Made by a program: the position numbers and the translations under genes. A DNA stretch of 64,000 nt from Helichrysum umbraculigerum (taxonomy: Eukaryota > Streptophyta > Magnoliopsida > Asterales > Asteraceae), in NCBI GenBank assembly GCA_949592205.1, contig CATIUR010000004.1:98503837-98567836 (forward strand). Direction: 5' to 3'. The notes under the pieces were generated by a model. The model was not told the origin of the DNA and made no database searches. It worked only from the letters and a program-made list of their open reading frames with translations. Shown piece by piece: positions 10,506 through 21,420 of the stretch (positions are counted from its first letter, which is position 1; every line of letters begins with the position of its first letter).

Positions 10506-12578
10506 AAACCATACTCCCTAGCCTTTTCATTAAAGAAGTCAAATTGACCAGCAATCCATTTCTTAGTGACATCTTCTGAAGGATATTTTATAGCCTTAAG
10601 AAAAGCTAGAACATGTTTTATGTGATGGTTATATAGCCCATATTTAATATCCCAATCATCATCCGAATCAGAATCCTCCGTTTCCTTCAAATTTTGATCA
10701 TCATTACTTAGAACTCCATATGTATTTGAAGTGGAAAATTCCTTTAGTTCAAGGATAGATTCATGTGTATCTCTAATATCATTTCCCAAACCGAAAAACT
10801 CCTTTTTTGTAACATCACATTCCCTTAACTCAGCATTTGAACTCTGTTTACCTCTATTGTCATTCACCATCACATACTTATGCTTTAACTGAATATCCTT
10901 TTTACTGTTTTCCTCATTCACCTCACCATTTGAACTTTTAGTTTCTTTTACAGAAAGAATATGAAGGCTGTTTGAAGTACCTGGTTTCAATGGGTGAGCA
11001 CTGACTGAAACTTGATTAACTCTGGCTTGTACACTCACATCCTTCATTATTTTCTCCTTCTCTTGCCTTCCAATCCTTTGTAGGTTTTCATTTACTCTTT
11101 CCTCATCAACTTGAACCTTTTCTGCTTGGAATCCACTTCTAATTCTATCAAACACATTACCTCTATACATCATAGGACCTTTATGTTGATTTTGTTTTGA
11201 ATTTGTACCATTATATCTTTGTTCCCCAAATCTCCGATTTCTCCTTAGCTGATTTCCCATGTTACCATACCCAATACTTTTGTGCCATTCCTTATTCAAC
11301 CTTTCAACAATTCTATTTTTCTTTCCTACCCTTTGAAACCCCTAATCATCATCCAAATTCTGATCATCAATACATTCCTCATGTTCATTAACCTTCAGAG
11401 CTTCTTTTAATACTTTTGTTGTCCTCTCTTCTTCCGTTTCAGGTCTCACTTTGCACTGCTTGAAAGTATGTCCGAATACCCTGCAATATGTACATAGAGG
11501 TGGTTTCCGCTAAAAAGAAACCTTAAGTTGAGCAACTTTGGGTTGAAAAGAACCCATTGCTAGATACTCAAATTCAACTACATTTGGTAACTCTTCATCT
11601 GCACAGACTTCTACCAATACTCTTGCATACCCCAATCTTCCACTTTTAGTAACGCATCTCTCCATTGTTATTTTATCCATTAGTATTGGCATGCCGATTC
11701 CATTAACAAGCTTCCCAATACTTTCACCATTCCAAAGTTCAATGGGTATGTTATGGATGCATACCCATATAGGCACCTTTTGAGGTTCTATCTTTTCAAG
11801 CCACACTCCTGGTGCCCATTGATTAATGAAAAATGATATATTTTCTACAAGCCATGGGCCACTTTCCAAGACTAATTTCATACCTTTCTCACTATTATAT
11901 TTGCATAAATAAAATTCTGCAGCAGTTTTCGTTACTTCTTTCAAGTCATAAGCCCTCCACATTCTTCTTAAGTTCGCATTAACAACTCGATAATCCATTG
12001 ACGTACCAATGAAGTATCCATATAATTATAGACTAAAAAAACTGCCACCCCTTTTCACCTCTTCCTCAGAAAAAATTACTCTATTTTGACCATTAGCCAT
12101 TTTGACAGGAGATATATATTCCATTTAAACTTCATCATCTTCTTTACCCTTTGAGTGGACCACACATTCAGCCTTTGACCATTTCAATATCTTTAAACTT
12201 TGGTACATTGGTGTCCTGCTCATTGTTAGTCTCGGTACTAATTGGAAAATTTTGGAATTATACCATCCTTTACATAACCCGTTCTACTAGAAACAACAGT
12301 AAGTATAGGAATAGATTGTGTAATGAGTGGACATGAGTCAGTAGGCATATAAGTAGAAGGGACTACATCACTTGGTATTACATGCACACCATTCAAACTT
12401 TCTCCTTTAGACAGTAAATCATCAACATGATCACTCAATTCTACTCTACACTTTCATCATTTCCCACAAATATAGAGTTGTTGTTTACCATTTCAGTATC
12501 CACTTCATGTTTAATCATATTATGCTCTAAACCATTATTCATCTTAGCATCATTAGCAATTACACCACTATTACCTTT
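10506..12578 (-). pseudogene. DUF4283 + CCHC zinc-knuckle protein, core of a broken ORF1-like gene
   Basis: The minus strand from about 12124 reads MEYISPVKMANG…, then a stop, then MDYRVVNANLRRMWRAYDL… (11998-11510), a DUF4283 domain with LESGPWLVENISFFIN and PIWVCIHNIPIELWN. After a stop at 11510-11512 the same frame gives CTYCRVFGHTFKQC (C-x2-C-x4-H-x4-C) near 11500-11440, another stop, then an open 10506-11299 segment rich in charged residues ending …NEKAREYGF at the TR-GAG insertion. Such proteins are abundant in Asteraceae and resemble ORF1 of plant LINEs. Whether this was a LINE ORF1 or a derived host gene is unclear, since no RT follows. At least three in-frame stops and a frameshift near 12435 make it non-functional. 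Confidence 0.75.
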
Positions 12579-13079
12579 TGTCACACCCCCAAATTCGTTA
12601 ATCAAGTTTATCAGATGTTCACGGAAGCATTAGATCGAGCGGGGGTGATGACGTCAATGTCGTACATACATACATATCAGAGCATATGATTATAACTAAA
12701 CATATATATTAAGATGCCAAGAGTAATAATTACAAAGTTTTACGATTCATCGAATCGTACAAGTGTAAAAGTAGTTAAGTTTACAAAAGTAGATTTCGTA
12801 AATATGACTAAAACAGATTAGTTATATAAAAGAAATCCCATTGTCAAAAGTTGGCAACCTATTTGAATCGTGGGTCGCCTATGTTCCATATGTGCAGCGG
12901 TTCTTACGTGCAGCTAATTCCCTAAAAATCATAGTAAAAGTCAACAACGAGGTTGAGTGAATTCACATGTTTAAAGGTTGAGTGAATTCACAGGTTTTAA
13001 GTTCATGTATAAAGTTTGATCAACCAATATGTTTGTAACGTTTTGCCATAACAATGTAAGTAATGCTCATCAAACGTGA

Positions 13080-13490
13080 AGTTTTGTTGGGATGTCGCCC
13101 AAAAGTACAGTTTAGATAGCAGTAGGAAAGACGAATCCTATAAGTTTGCCCAAAAGTATAGTTTAAAAAGTTTGTCCAAGAAGTAGGACCTATCAATGTC
13201 TGTTCAAGAAGTAGGGACTAAAACGTTTGTCCAAGAAGTAGGACCTAACAGTGTCTGCCCAAGAAGTAGGGACTTTTTAGGTTGTGTCCAATAAGTAGGA
13301 CTGGCATCCAAGACGTAGGACCCATCTGCTCAAGAAGTAGAGCCTTCACCCTAGACGTAGGATGGAACCTTGCCCAAGAAGTAAGGACTTTCTGTATGCC
13401 CAAGACGTAGGGACTTTTCAATGCGTGTGCCCAAGACTTAGGGACTTTCTGTGTGTGTGCCCAAGTCGTAGGGACTTTTCAAATGTTTAT
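13080..13490. repeat. Tandem repeats in solo LTR (CCAAGAAGTAGG-type)
   Basis: About eleven diverged copies of a unit containing CCCAAGAAGTAGGGACTTT or TCCAAGAAGTAGGACC, spaced roughly 25-40 bp, within what would be the sense-strand 3' part of the LTR. Later copies read AAGACGTAGG or AAGTCGTAGG. Confidence 0.8.
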
Positions 13491-14124
13491 GAAAATGTTG
13501 TTTCATAAAAGTCAGTTTGTATGAAAGCTTGAGACATTTTTGTAAGTAGTTTGCACGTATGAAATCACTCATAAAGTGTGTAAGTTTAGTTCCAAAGCAC
13601 TCTAGTTATCAATTAGAACATGAAATCATCATTAATAATTGATAGTTGGAAGTAATCAACAAGTTAGCAATCGCTAAAACAATGTAAGTTATGGCAACAA
13701 TAAGCTTGGACTATGTTTTCCACCCCTGTTCAAAAGTAGTAAAACAGTAAAAGTAGGGGCTGTGAACTCACCTGTTGAGCTAAGTAAAGTGCGAGTGCTA
13801 GCAAAGCCTAAAGCCCAAAGTACACCTAGTCGGTAATCTCCTAACGCCCTAAGCGCATGAGATTTAATAAGTATGTGGATGTCTAAGTTAACCATCCATG
13901 CTAGTGTTCGTACAACCAAGTTATGTCTAAAGCGTTTGTTTAACGTTTACGTTTGTATGTTGTAGTTGTGAAAATGTATACGACCCGTCGATGATAGTTT
14001 GAAATCACAATTTCAATAATATAAATGTGTTTGTAATGTTTGTACAGTTCGTGTATCGTATCGTATGTAAATTTTCGTTTCCGGTTAAGTTCAACACTTA
14101 GTGAAAAATTGTAAACTTTCTGTT

Positions 14125-14395
14125 TTTGGCGACACTTGAGGCGTCACTCTCCTTAGGGTACCGACACTGAGGCTAGTGACGGGTTAAGTGACACGCAGAG
14201 TAGTGGGCGGCACTTGAGTGAGTGTCGCATGGAGTGTCGGGTTAGAGGATTACCGACTCTTAACGAAGTGTCGCAAAAAGAGGGTTTGTGGCGTCACTTA
14301 AGCAAGTGACGCAAAAAGAGGGTTTTATGCGACACTTAATGCGTCACTTAAGTGTCGCTACACTGTTTTTGGGCTTGATGCGTCACTTACAACTG
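14125..14395. repeat. Inverted-motif array (GCGACACT/AGTGTCGC type)
   Basis: Many short GCGACACTT, AAGTGTCGC, GCGTCACTTAAG and AAGTGACGC motifs in both orientations. They sit at the place in this LTR corresponding to the palindrome array of the TR-GAG LTR, but the motif is different. Confidence 0.75.
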
Positions 14396-15248
14396 TTCGA
14401 AGATCAGTTTGGAAAAACGAGTTTTGGTTCATTTTTGGACGTAATCAGTTGATAAAAATACTAAAACATGATGTATTAAGCATTATAACCACGAAATATC
14501 AAAAGAAATAGCGAAATCTAAGAGTTTTCAGAAATGTCGGGATCTTACAAAGTTGTCGCGAGAGAAATCCGAAAAGATGGAGTTGTAGAGCTCGACACCG
14601 TGGTTCTTTTTCTCCAAATAAGCGAAGTGATTCGAGGTCGTTTTGTGTTGGTTTTTGGGTGGTAAAGGGTGGTGGTGGTGGTGGAGGTATTAGAGAGAGA
14701 AGGAAAGAGAGAAAAGAAAGAGTAGAGAGAGAGTGAGTTAGTGAAAATGAGGGAAAGGAGGGGAAAGTGTGGGGATTTTGATGAAAGCCTTCCATTTTTT
14801 GTTCCCCGCAATTGCGCTCCGTGTGGTGTTCGTTTCCCCGATCGTTTAAACATTTAATAGATTTTATACCCGTTTAAATACACGTTTTAAAAAAAGAATA
14901 ATTATTCGATATTTATGTTGTAGTATTTCACTAAATACTTAGTAATTGAGTTATAAAATATAACTTAAATTTATTTCAATTGTTTGCGCGTTTAATATTT
15001 TAATCGCATAGATGTTATTTGTACGATACGGATTAGATTCGAAATATTATCAAAATAATATTTGTGATATAATAGTGTTATTAAATAATGTTATATTATT
15101 TAATAAACGTTAACTACGCGTATTAACTAGTTGGGCTTTGCTAGACTTATCTCTAAAATGTGTTGTGAATTCACTCTAAGTTAGGGAATTAGCCTAAAAA
15201 TACGTGCAGTTAACGTTTATAATTATGTCGAAATTGCGGTGTGTTACA

Positions 15249-16022
15249 ACTTTTAAATCTTTTCCAAACATCTTGTTTACTGTAGCTACAGCAGATTTGA
15301 AGTTCATAATATGTTGTACGGAAGGCAATGGATCTAATTCGATTGATGTATTTGGACTATCAATTTTCTTACTCTTAAGACGTATAATTGGAGTTTTTTT
15401 TTATGAATACATGCTGTAGCAGCAGATTCATGTAACCCATCCCCTTTGGATTCAAAATACCCAATAACATCCTTCAATGAACCAAGTTGTTGAGAGTTAG
15501 GGAGTTTAGCATTAGATAGATCACCTTCGGTTGGTTTAGAGACAATAGCCTTAACACGTTCATCAATTAATTGATTAATATAGTCAGAGATACCGTTACT
15601 TCGAATTTCTGACAATAGAACATTTGACATCAGAATATCTTGAACTTCAGAAATTCCATGATGAAATCGAAGACTAGGAATAGATGTAGGAGGTTTGGTT
15701 TTCTTTGAAACATGAACATGATTAGAGTAACCCTGAATCAAAACACCCTTTTTCGGTTTGATAGATCTAGGCCCTTTTCTCAAATTTGGTGTTTAAATCA
15801 CTTTTGAAAACGTAATTATCATCATCCTTAGCATCAATCAAAGCTCGAACCGAAGCTCTATGATGAGTTCGAATCTTTGCAGGAGTCAATCGAGCTATAC
15901 TAGTGGATTCAGGCAACTTTTGAGACGGCGTAAGAAATTTTCCAGATTCAATCGAATTTGGAGGATATGGAGGCCGATTAAGTGTTTCAGAAGGTAAAGA
16001 TGATGGATTGATTGTAACTAAA
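15249..16022 (-). pseudogene. N-terminal part of the DUF4283/zinc-knuckle pseudogene
   Basis: Minus-strand frames LVTINPSSLPSETLNRPPY…NTKFEK (to 15767) and GPRSIKPKKGVLIQG…KLIVQIHQSN (15783-15334) join through a one-base frameshift near 15780. The segment starts at the CTAAA site of the upstream LTR and continues across the solo LTR at 12579-15248 as KGNSGVIANDAK. It is a low-complexity region ahead of DUF4283 with no recognised domain, and it contains stops after 15334. Confidence 0.6.
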
Positions 16023-17406
16023 TATAACACCCCTCATTTATAATCATTTAAATATAGTAAATCGGAAGCGTAAGTCCAAATAGATAGTCATATTTTACTT
16101 CATTGTATCCACATATAAAATTCAACCTTTTCAAAACATAATTTCACAACAGAGGTGTTATATAAAAACGTGATAAAACATTATTTTATACAAATCCACC
16201 ATCAGAGTAATGCCTCGTGGTCAAACATTCCTTCTAGTCCAACTTCTTGCCCACCCAATAATAATGCCAAACCTGCAAGAAGTGTTAATGTGGGGGGATT
16301 AGCATAACGCTAAGTGAGCAGATAACTAATCAACAACCTAACTTAGCTCAACAACTTTGTGTACAACAATTAACACTAAACAAGCAAATACACAATACAA
16401 CTCATCAACTAATCAACAACACCATAATGAGGATCGGCGGCTCTGGGGATAACCATAAACCCGGGTGGCTCCCCAAGAACACTTATCCAACCTATCCGTA
16501 TGGCCATACGGACGAGACCGCTATCTAGTGGTTATCCTACTCAGATACAGTTCAATACACACAACAAATGAAGTAAATCCCTGTATCATTCACACGATAA
16601 CCAACTAGCCCAACCAACCATTCAACAACTCGTTGGCCTCATTAACAACTGATGCCCGAAGGCCAAATAAATCAGGTGATCACGTAATCAACAAGTCACA
16701 TATTCAACTAGTCAACATATCAACAGTATTATTACTATCAACATAATCATCAATGCAACTAATAAAGTAATAACATGTTACTTGTTGTAACCAAACTTGT
16801 TACAACCAAGTTACGCTGAGGATTAGAGATCCACTCACCGACCACCTCAGGCATCCACTCAGTAGTCTAATATCACTGAGCCTTCTGCACATCTGACAAT
16901 ACAGTAGAATAATACACGTTAGTTACATTTCTCAAAGGTATATAACACCATTCAAATATACTTACATCAACAATTCCAATTATCAATACCAAATTCATAC
17001 TTCTTGAATTAGATATCATGATAATCATTTTTCAACTACACATTAATCAAATTAGTACTTATAGTCATTTCACATTATTCATTCCAAGAGTATGAATAAT
17101 CACCTTTAACATCATTAGTTCGCCATCACTTATCAAATTATGATCATTAACAACACTTCATCATTTAACCTATTATAATTATTACTAATCCATCAAAACA
17201 CCTCATAATTATCATAACTACCATAAACACTTAATTAACTTTACACATTTTAGCTTGAACACAACTAATCATCATCATGAATCAACACTTATTTAATTAA
17301 ACATCATTACTCTAGGCTTTAAAGCTATGAATTTTACATAAACAACTAAACCCATAACTATCTATATGATCATTCATCAATTTCTACATTTTCAAGGTAG
17401 GGTTTC

Positions 17407-19396
17407 TATAACACCCCTCGTTAATTATAAACAATAATATAATATTGGCAAATCGGAAGCGTATATTTCAAACATTTCTGTCACTGTTTCAAAATGTCAT
17501 TTAACTTTTTCAAATCAAAACACATGACATTTCAAGAACTCGGTGTTATATAATTCAAAACACTCCTACAGTTATAAAAATAACATCAGAGTAATAGCCT
17601 GTCAAACATTCCATCCAGTCCAACAACCTCCTGCCCTGCCCAATATGTCCCATCTATTTTAACCTGCAGGAAGAACTGTGGTGGGGTTAGCACAACGCTA
17701 AGTGAATGAAACTATAACAAGAGTACAACCTAGCATAACAATCTGTTTACATCAAATAACAATAAACAGAAAATCAATCAATCAATCATTAAATCACACA
17801 ACTTCCAATCAAGTGTTATCAATCGTCATGAGGACCGGTGGCTCCTGAGATACCCTAATACCGGTTTGGTACTCAAGGAACTCTTATCAATCATCTGTAT
17901 TGGCCTATACAGAACTACCGGTAACCTGTTGTTAATCATACACGACCTAGATCTCTAAACCGACATTTCAGGTTCCCAAGATCTCCTGTCGTCTACAATA
18001 ACAACAAGTCCAACTATCAAATCAAGTTGACCTCTGAATCTTACTTACTAGCACAAATCAGCTAAGTAAACAAACATGCCAAACTATCATGGCAACATGT
18101 TTCAACATATGCATCATATCAAAGTAATACTATAAATTACTTGTTGTAAATAAAATCATTACAACTAAATCACACTGAGGTTACAGATCCACTCACCGAC
18201 ACCTCAGCCGCAAGCTCAGAAGTCTAATATTACTGAGCCTCTCCACATCTAAGAATACAATCAATAAACAATGAGTTAGTATTTGTCTCCACTGATAACA
18301 CTTAGGTAATTAATATCGTTACACAATCATAACATAATTACATGTATCAGGTGATCCCTATGATCACAGCAAACAAAAGTTCAATTCGGAACAAAATCAA
18401 AAGTCCCAAAATAAGGTCCAAAAACAGTAAAATGCCATTTTCGACCCCTAAACGACCCCGAATGGCCAAAAACTGACTAGCCTATAATATATAGCTTTGA
18501 TCATTGGGTCGTTTCCGAGTGGACATGCGAATTTCAGCTCAATCCGTGTTAATGAAATTTTGTTACAAAAAAGAGGTCTCTAAAGTGCTATTAAACACTT
18601 ATGCACTTTTGAAATTTGCAAAACATAGGATCGGGTTCTTAGCATTTGAATCCGCCGGATTCCTTTGAATCCGACCGGATTCCCTAATTTATCTGAATCC
18701 GCCGGATTCAATTGAATCCGCCGGATTCCACCTTCGTTCCAGCCCTGTTCATCCTGCTCAAAACCCTAACCCGAGCCAAATCACCAAAAACCTCAAATTC
18801 GGTTTCTAAACAGATTTTCGCTATAAATAACTTCACAACATCAATATGCAACAGTTGTAACAAAGTTCTAACATCAAATTTCATATCAAATTTCATAATT
18901 CATCTAATTCACTAAATATCAAATTTCAAGAATGAAGCTTACAATTTTGAAGAAAGAACATGATTATGATGATGAACAAATCAGAATCACAGCTTCAGAT
19001 TCTTAATTCATGTTTGATTTTGATTTTTGATTAAGATTTCATAGGGTTTTCAAAGGAATTGGATAAAAGGAAATAAACTTTCCTAATAAGGAAAGTTAAA
19101 TAAATAGAAACATAAGTCGGTTCCTCAACCGACCTTCTATTATACGGGTATAATTTAATACCCCATCTCAATCTATTGTCTTGAACCCGAAAACCATTTG
19201 CGAGTCCAAACATTTTATTGCACCGTCAGCTATATTAATTTACAACAATTAATAATTCACTTATCACATTGGAATATTCGACTCCTATTCCAATTATGTC
19301 AACTAATTCCGACAATATTATTTCCAAACTCATTTAAATACTAATTTAAATCATGAAATAATACAAAACAACTAGGTCCATTTCGAGGATGTTACA
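17407..19396 (-). mobile_element. Nested solo LTR (TATAACACCCCTCGTT), 1990 bp
   Basis: Begins TATAACACCCCTCG and ends GAGGATGTTACA. Perfect TSD GTTTC at 17402-17406 and 19397-19401. It lies inside the LTR 16023-20135 and is therefore younger than it. On the minus strand a TATA-like CTATTTATTTAAC lies near 19100. Confidence 0.92.
18648..18728. repeat. Four GAATCCG-x-CGGATTC quasi-palindromes
   Basis: Units at 18648-18662, 18667-18682 (one extra base), 18695-18709 and 18714-18728. Each has 7-base arms. They lie about 360-460 nt downstream of the TATA-like site on the sense (minus) strand. Confidence 0.9.
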
Positions 19397-20135
19397 GTTT
19401 CACTTCTAATCATGAAATTAACATCCACTAACAATTATTAATGCATTTTAAGCTTCAATTTCAAATTACACATACTAATTCAATCAAATACTCAAAACCC
19501 AATTTCTAGGGTTACATAAAATTCAAGAAATAGTAATCAAAACATGTTTATGATGATGATAGAATGATCAATACATGTTATTAAAGCTTAACTACCCTCA
19601 ATTCAACCATTTGAAACTCTAATTTCGGATTAAAGTCAAGAACATCAAAACCCCCAATTTCTAGATTTGAGAAAATGAAGAACACAAGATTATACCTTGA
19701 TTAGATTGATTAAAGAGGCTTGAATTTGAGTTCTAGAGCTTCAATTCCATGTTAAGAGATGATTTGGGTGAATTGATTTAGGGTTTCTCATGTTTTTGGT
19801 AGGTATGTATGTGCGTACGTATGTATGTATATAGATATATGATGAAAATTATAAACCGACTCAAAATAGAGTATAACATATAATTGGTTAATTTTCATTC
19901 CCCGTACTTATCATTGTCTGGAACTAAAAACCCATTTACGGGGAACCATTATTTTATTTTACCGTCAACTAAGTTAATTTAAAACAATTAATAATTTATT
20001 AGTCACAATAAATTATTTGACTCTTTTACCCATTTATTTTCAAATAAATCACCGAACCCATTTTCTAACACATTTAGTAATGATTCACAGTTAGAAAATA
20101 TTTAATACTACTAGACCCAAATACTGGGTGTTACA

Positions 20136-20310
20136 CTAAACAAGAAATCCAAGAAGAAAACAAAGGGAAATTGGTTGAAATCACAGGAGACAAATGTCCG
20201 TACAACTATGTCTGTACAATCGTCAAAATCGCCCTTACAAACGTGAGAAAATTCAGAGGAGGGTTTAGGGTTTGATCCAAAAACCCCAAATCCTAAACCC
20301 TAAACCCAAC
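20136..20310 (-). pseudogene. Extreme N-terminal/5' part of the DUF4283 pseudogene
   Basis: Across the CTAAA site the minus-strand frame continues upstream from LVTINPSSLP as …FPLFSSWISC. Upstream near 20290 are CCCTAAACCC-like runs. No start codon can be chosen with confidence. Confidence 0.4.
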
Positions 20311-20798
20311 ATGTTAACAAATGTGTTAGTAATTTGTAAAACCCATCAAAAAATGAAAAAAAGTTGTCGAAAGTATACCTTATTAGATCTTTAATCGAAG
20401 AGGAGATAACGCTGATTTTTATGGTGCAATTTTTATTATTTTTGGACTTGCTGTTTGTGAGATATTTAATTTTGAAAAAGATAGGGGTAAATGGATTTTT
20501 GTACACATGGCATAATATCATTGGTTATCTCATACTTTAGAAAAGTGTTGTACTATAATGATCTCATCTCAAAAATTATAACTAAGACAACAACTTCCAT
20601 AAAAAAAATGGTCAACGTCTGTTTTATGATTGTTAGTCGTCGTTGAACCGCTATATTAATGATTAAATGGTGAATATTAATCATTTAGTTAGTATTTAAC
20701 CGCTATAAACTTGATAAACTTCAAACACACATATGGATAGATACATTTTATGTGAAAAAGGGATATAATAAAAATTTTGTATTAAAATTATATGATAG
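20311..20798. other. Intergenic, no gene seen
   Basis: AT-rich. It leads into the Helitron 3' terminus at 20826 and is probably internal Helitron or host flank. No coding or RNA gene recognised. Confidence 0.5.
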
Positions 20799-20826
20799 CC
20801 ACGCGAATTCGCGGGTTATAATCTAG
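20799..20826 (+). mobile_element. Helitron 3' terminus
   Basis: Hairpin CGCGAATTCGCG (20802-20813) within CC-A-CGCG…CGCG-GG, then TTATAAT and CTAG (20823-20826) followed by T. This is the classic plant Helitron end, a hairpin about 10 nt before CTRR inserted ahead of T. The matching 5' end is not found in the window. Confidence 0.75.
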
Positions 20827-20935
20827 TATAATCTTATTTGAGGATCTAAATCGTATACTAATAAATTGTCTGCATAGTATAATAATTTAGTTATCCACTA
20901 GCTATTTGATAAATATATACCAAAATTGTGTTTTA

Positions 20936-21085
20936 TAAATGGATCGATCCAAATGTATAATTGGATATTTGGATCGGTTTGTTGGATCACTAATTGGATT
21001 GATGGATCAATTTTTTTGATCCAATAGGTCATATAATTGGATTGGATCGGATCGGATCGGATTTGGATCAAAATTGATCCATTGC
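20936..21085. repeat. GGATC/GATCC-rich low-complexity stretch
   Basis: Repeated GGATCGGAT, TTGGATCA and GATCCAAT motifs, including three consecutive GGATC units near 21049-21060. It looks like a subterminal repeat of a small transposon, but no clear ends were found. Confidence 0.5.
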
Positions 21086-21224
21086 CAGACCTACTGAATA
21101 TAACTTCCCCTAACTAACCTGATATAAAACCTTTTTATGCACGAATCTAACTCTTAAACATATAAATTGATCGATATGAATTACGTATATTCTCTATCTG
21201 TTTGAAAATTTTTCGAAAGTTATG

Positions 21225-21420
21225 TTGACATAATTGCTTGCTTACATTCTTGTATGGGATTGTATCAAAAACGCCATAGAGTGAAATCCGGTGGCATGGC
21301 CTCTGTGTCGACTGGGGTTGGTCAGCTGTAATTGGCATGAATTTTTTCACCCTTTTTACAATTTTTGCAGTTTAGGTTTTTGGGTAATATCTATATTATG
21401 GATTTGTTGTAATACTGGAA
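21225..21420 (+). mobile_element. 5'-truncated LINE 3' tail
   Basis: The block TGTATCAAAAACGCCATAG…GTGAAATCCGGTGGCATGGCC and a downstream TTTTTTCACCCTTTTTA match the 3' UTR of the full-length LINE at 63650-63760 (CTATCAAAAACGAAATAGG…GAAAACCGGTGGCGCGGCC). No ORF2 codons are recognisable, so only the tail inserted or survives. Confidence 0.6.

Larger units (their letters stand above)
12579..15248 (-). mobile_element. Solo LTR, Ty3/gypsy-like, 2670 bp
   Basis: Begins TGTCACACCCCCAAATTC and ends GTGTGTTACA. The flanks CCTTT and ACTTT form an imperfect TSD (4 of 5). Host pseudogene sequence resumes on both sides. It shares the GGGGCTGTGAACTCACCTG block (about 13757) with the TR-GAG LTR and the LTR at 47050. 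A CT-rich leader on the minus strand (about 14690-14760) gives the sense strand as minus. No coding potential. Confidence 0.82.
16023..20135 (-). mobile_element. Solo LTR (TATAACACCCCTCATT), carrying a nested solo LTR
   Basis: Begins TATAACACCCCTC and ends CTGGGTGTTACA, with a perfect TSD CTAAA at 16018-16022 and 20136-20140. After removing the nested insertion (17407-19396 plus one TSD) it is 2118 bp. No coding sequence. Homologous blocks in the same order occur in the nested copy and in 1-2060, so these are subfamilies of one lineage. The sense strand is minus. Confidence 0.9.

Noticed and set aside
14499..14853. Ser/Phe/Pro-rich frames on the minus strand
   Set aside because: CT-rich 5' leader of an LTR, not a gene.
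20930..21085. GGATC repeats as a binding-site array
   Set aside because: Looks like low-complexity transposon subterminal repeats. Nothing links it to regulation.
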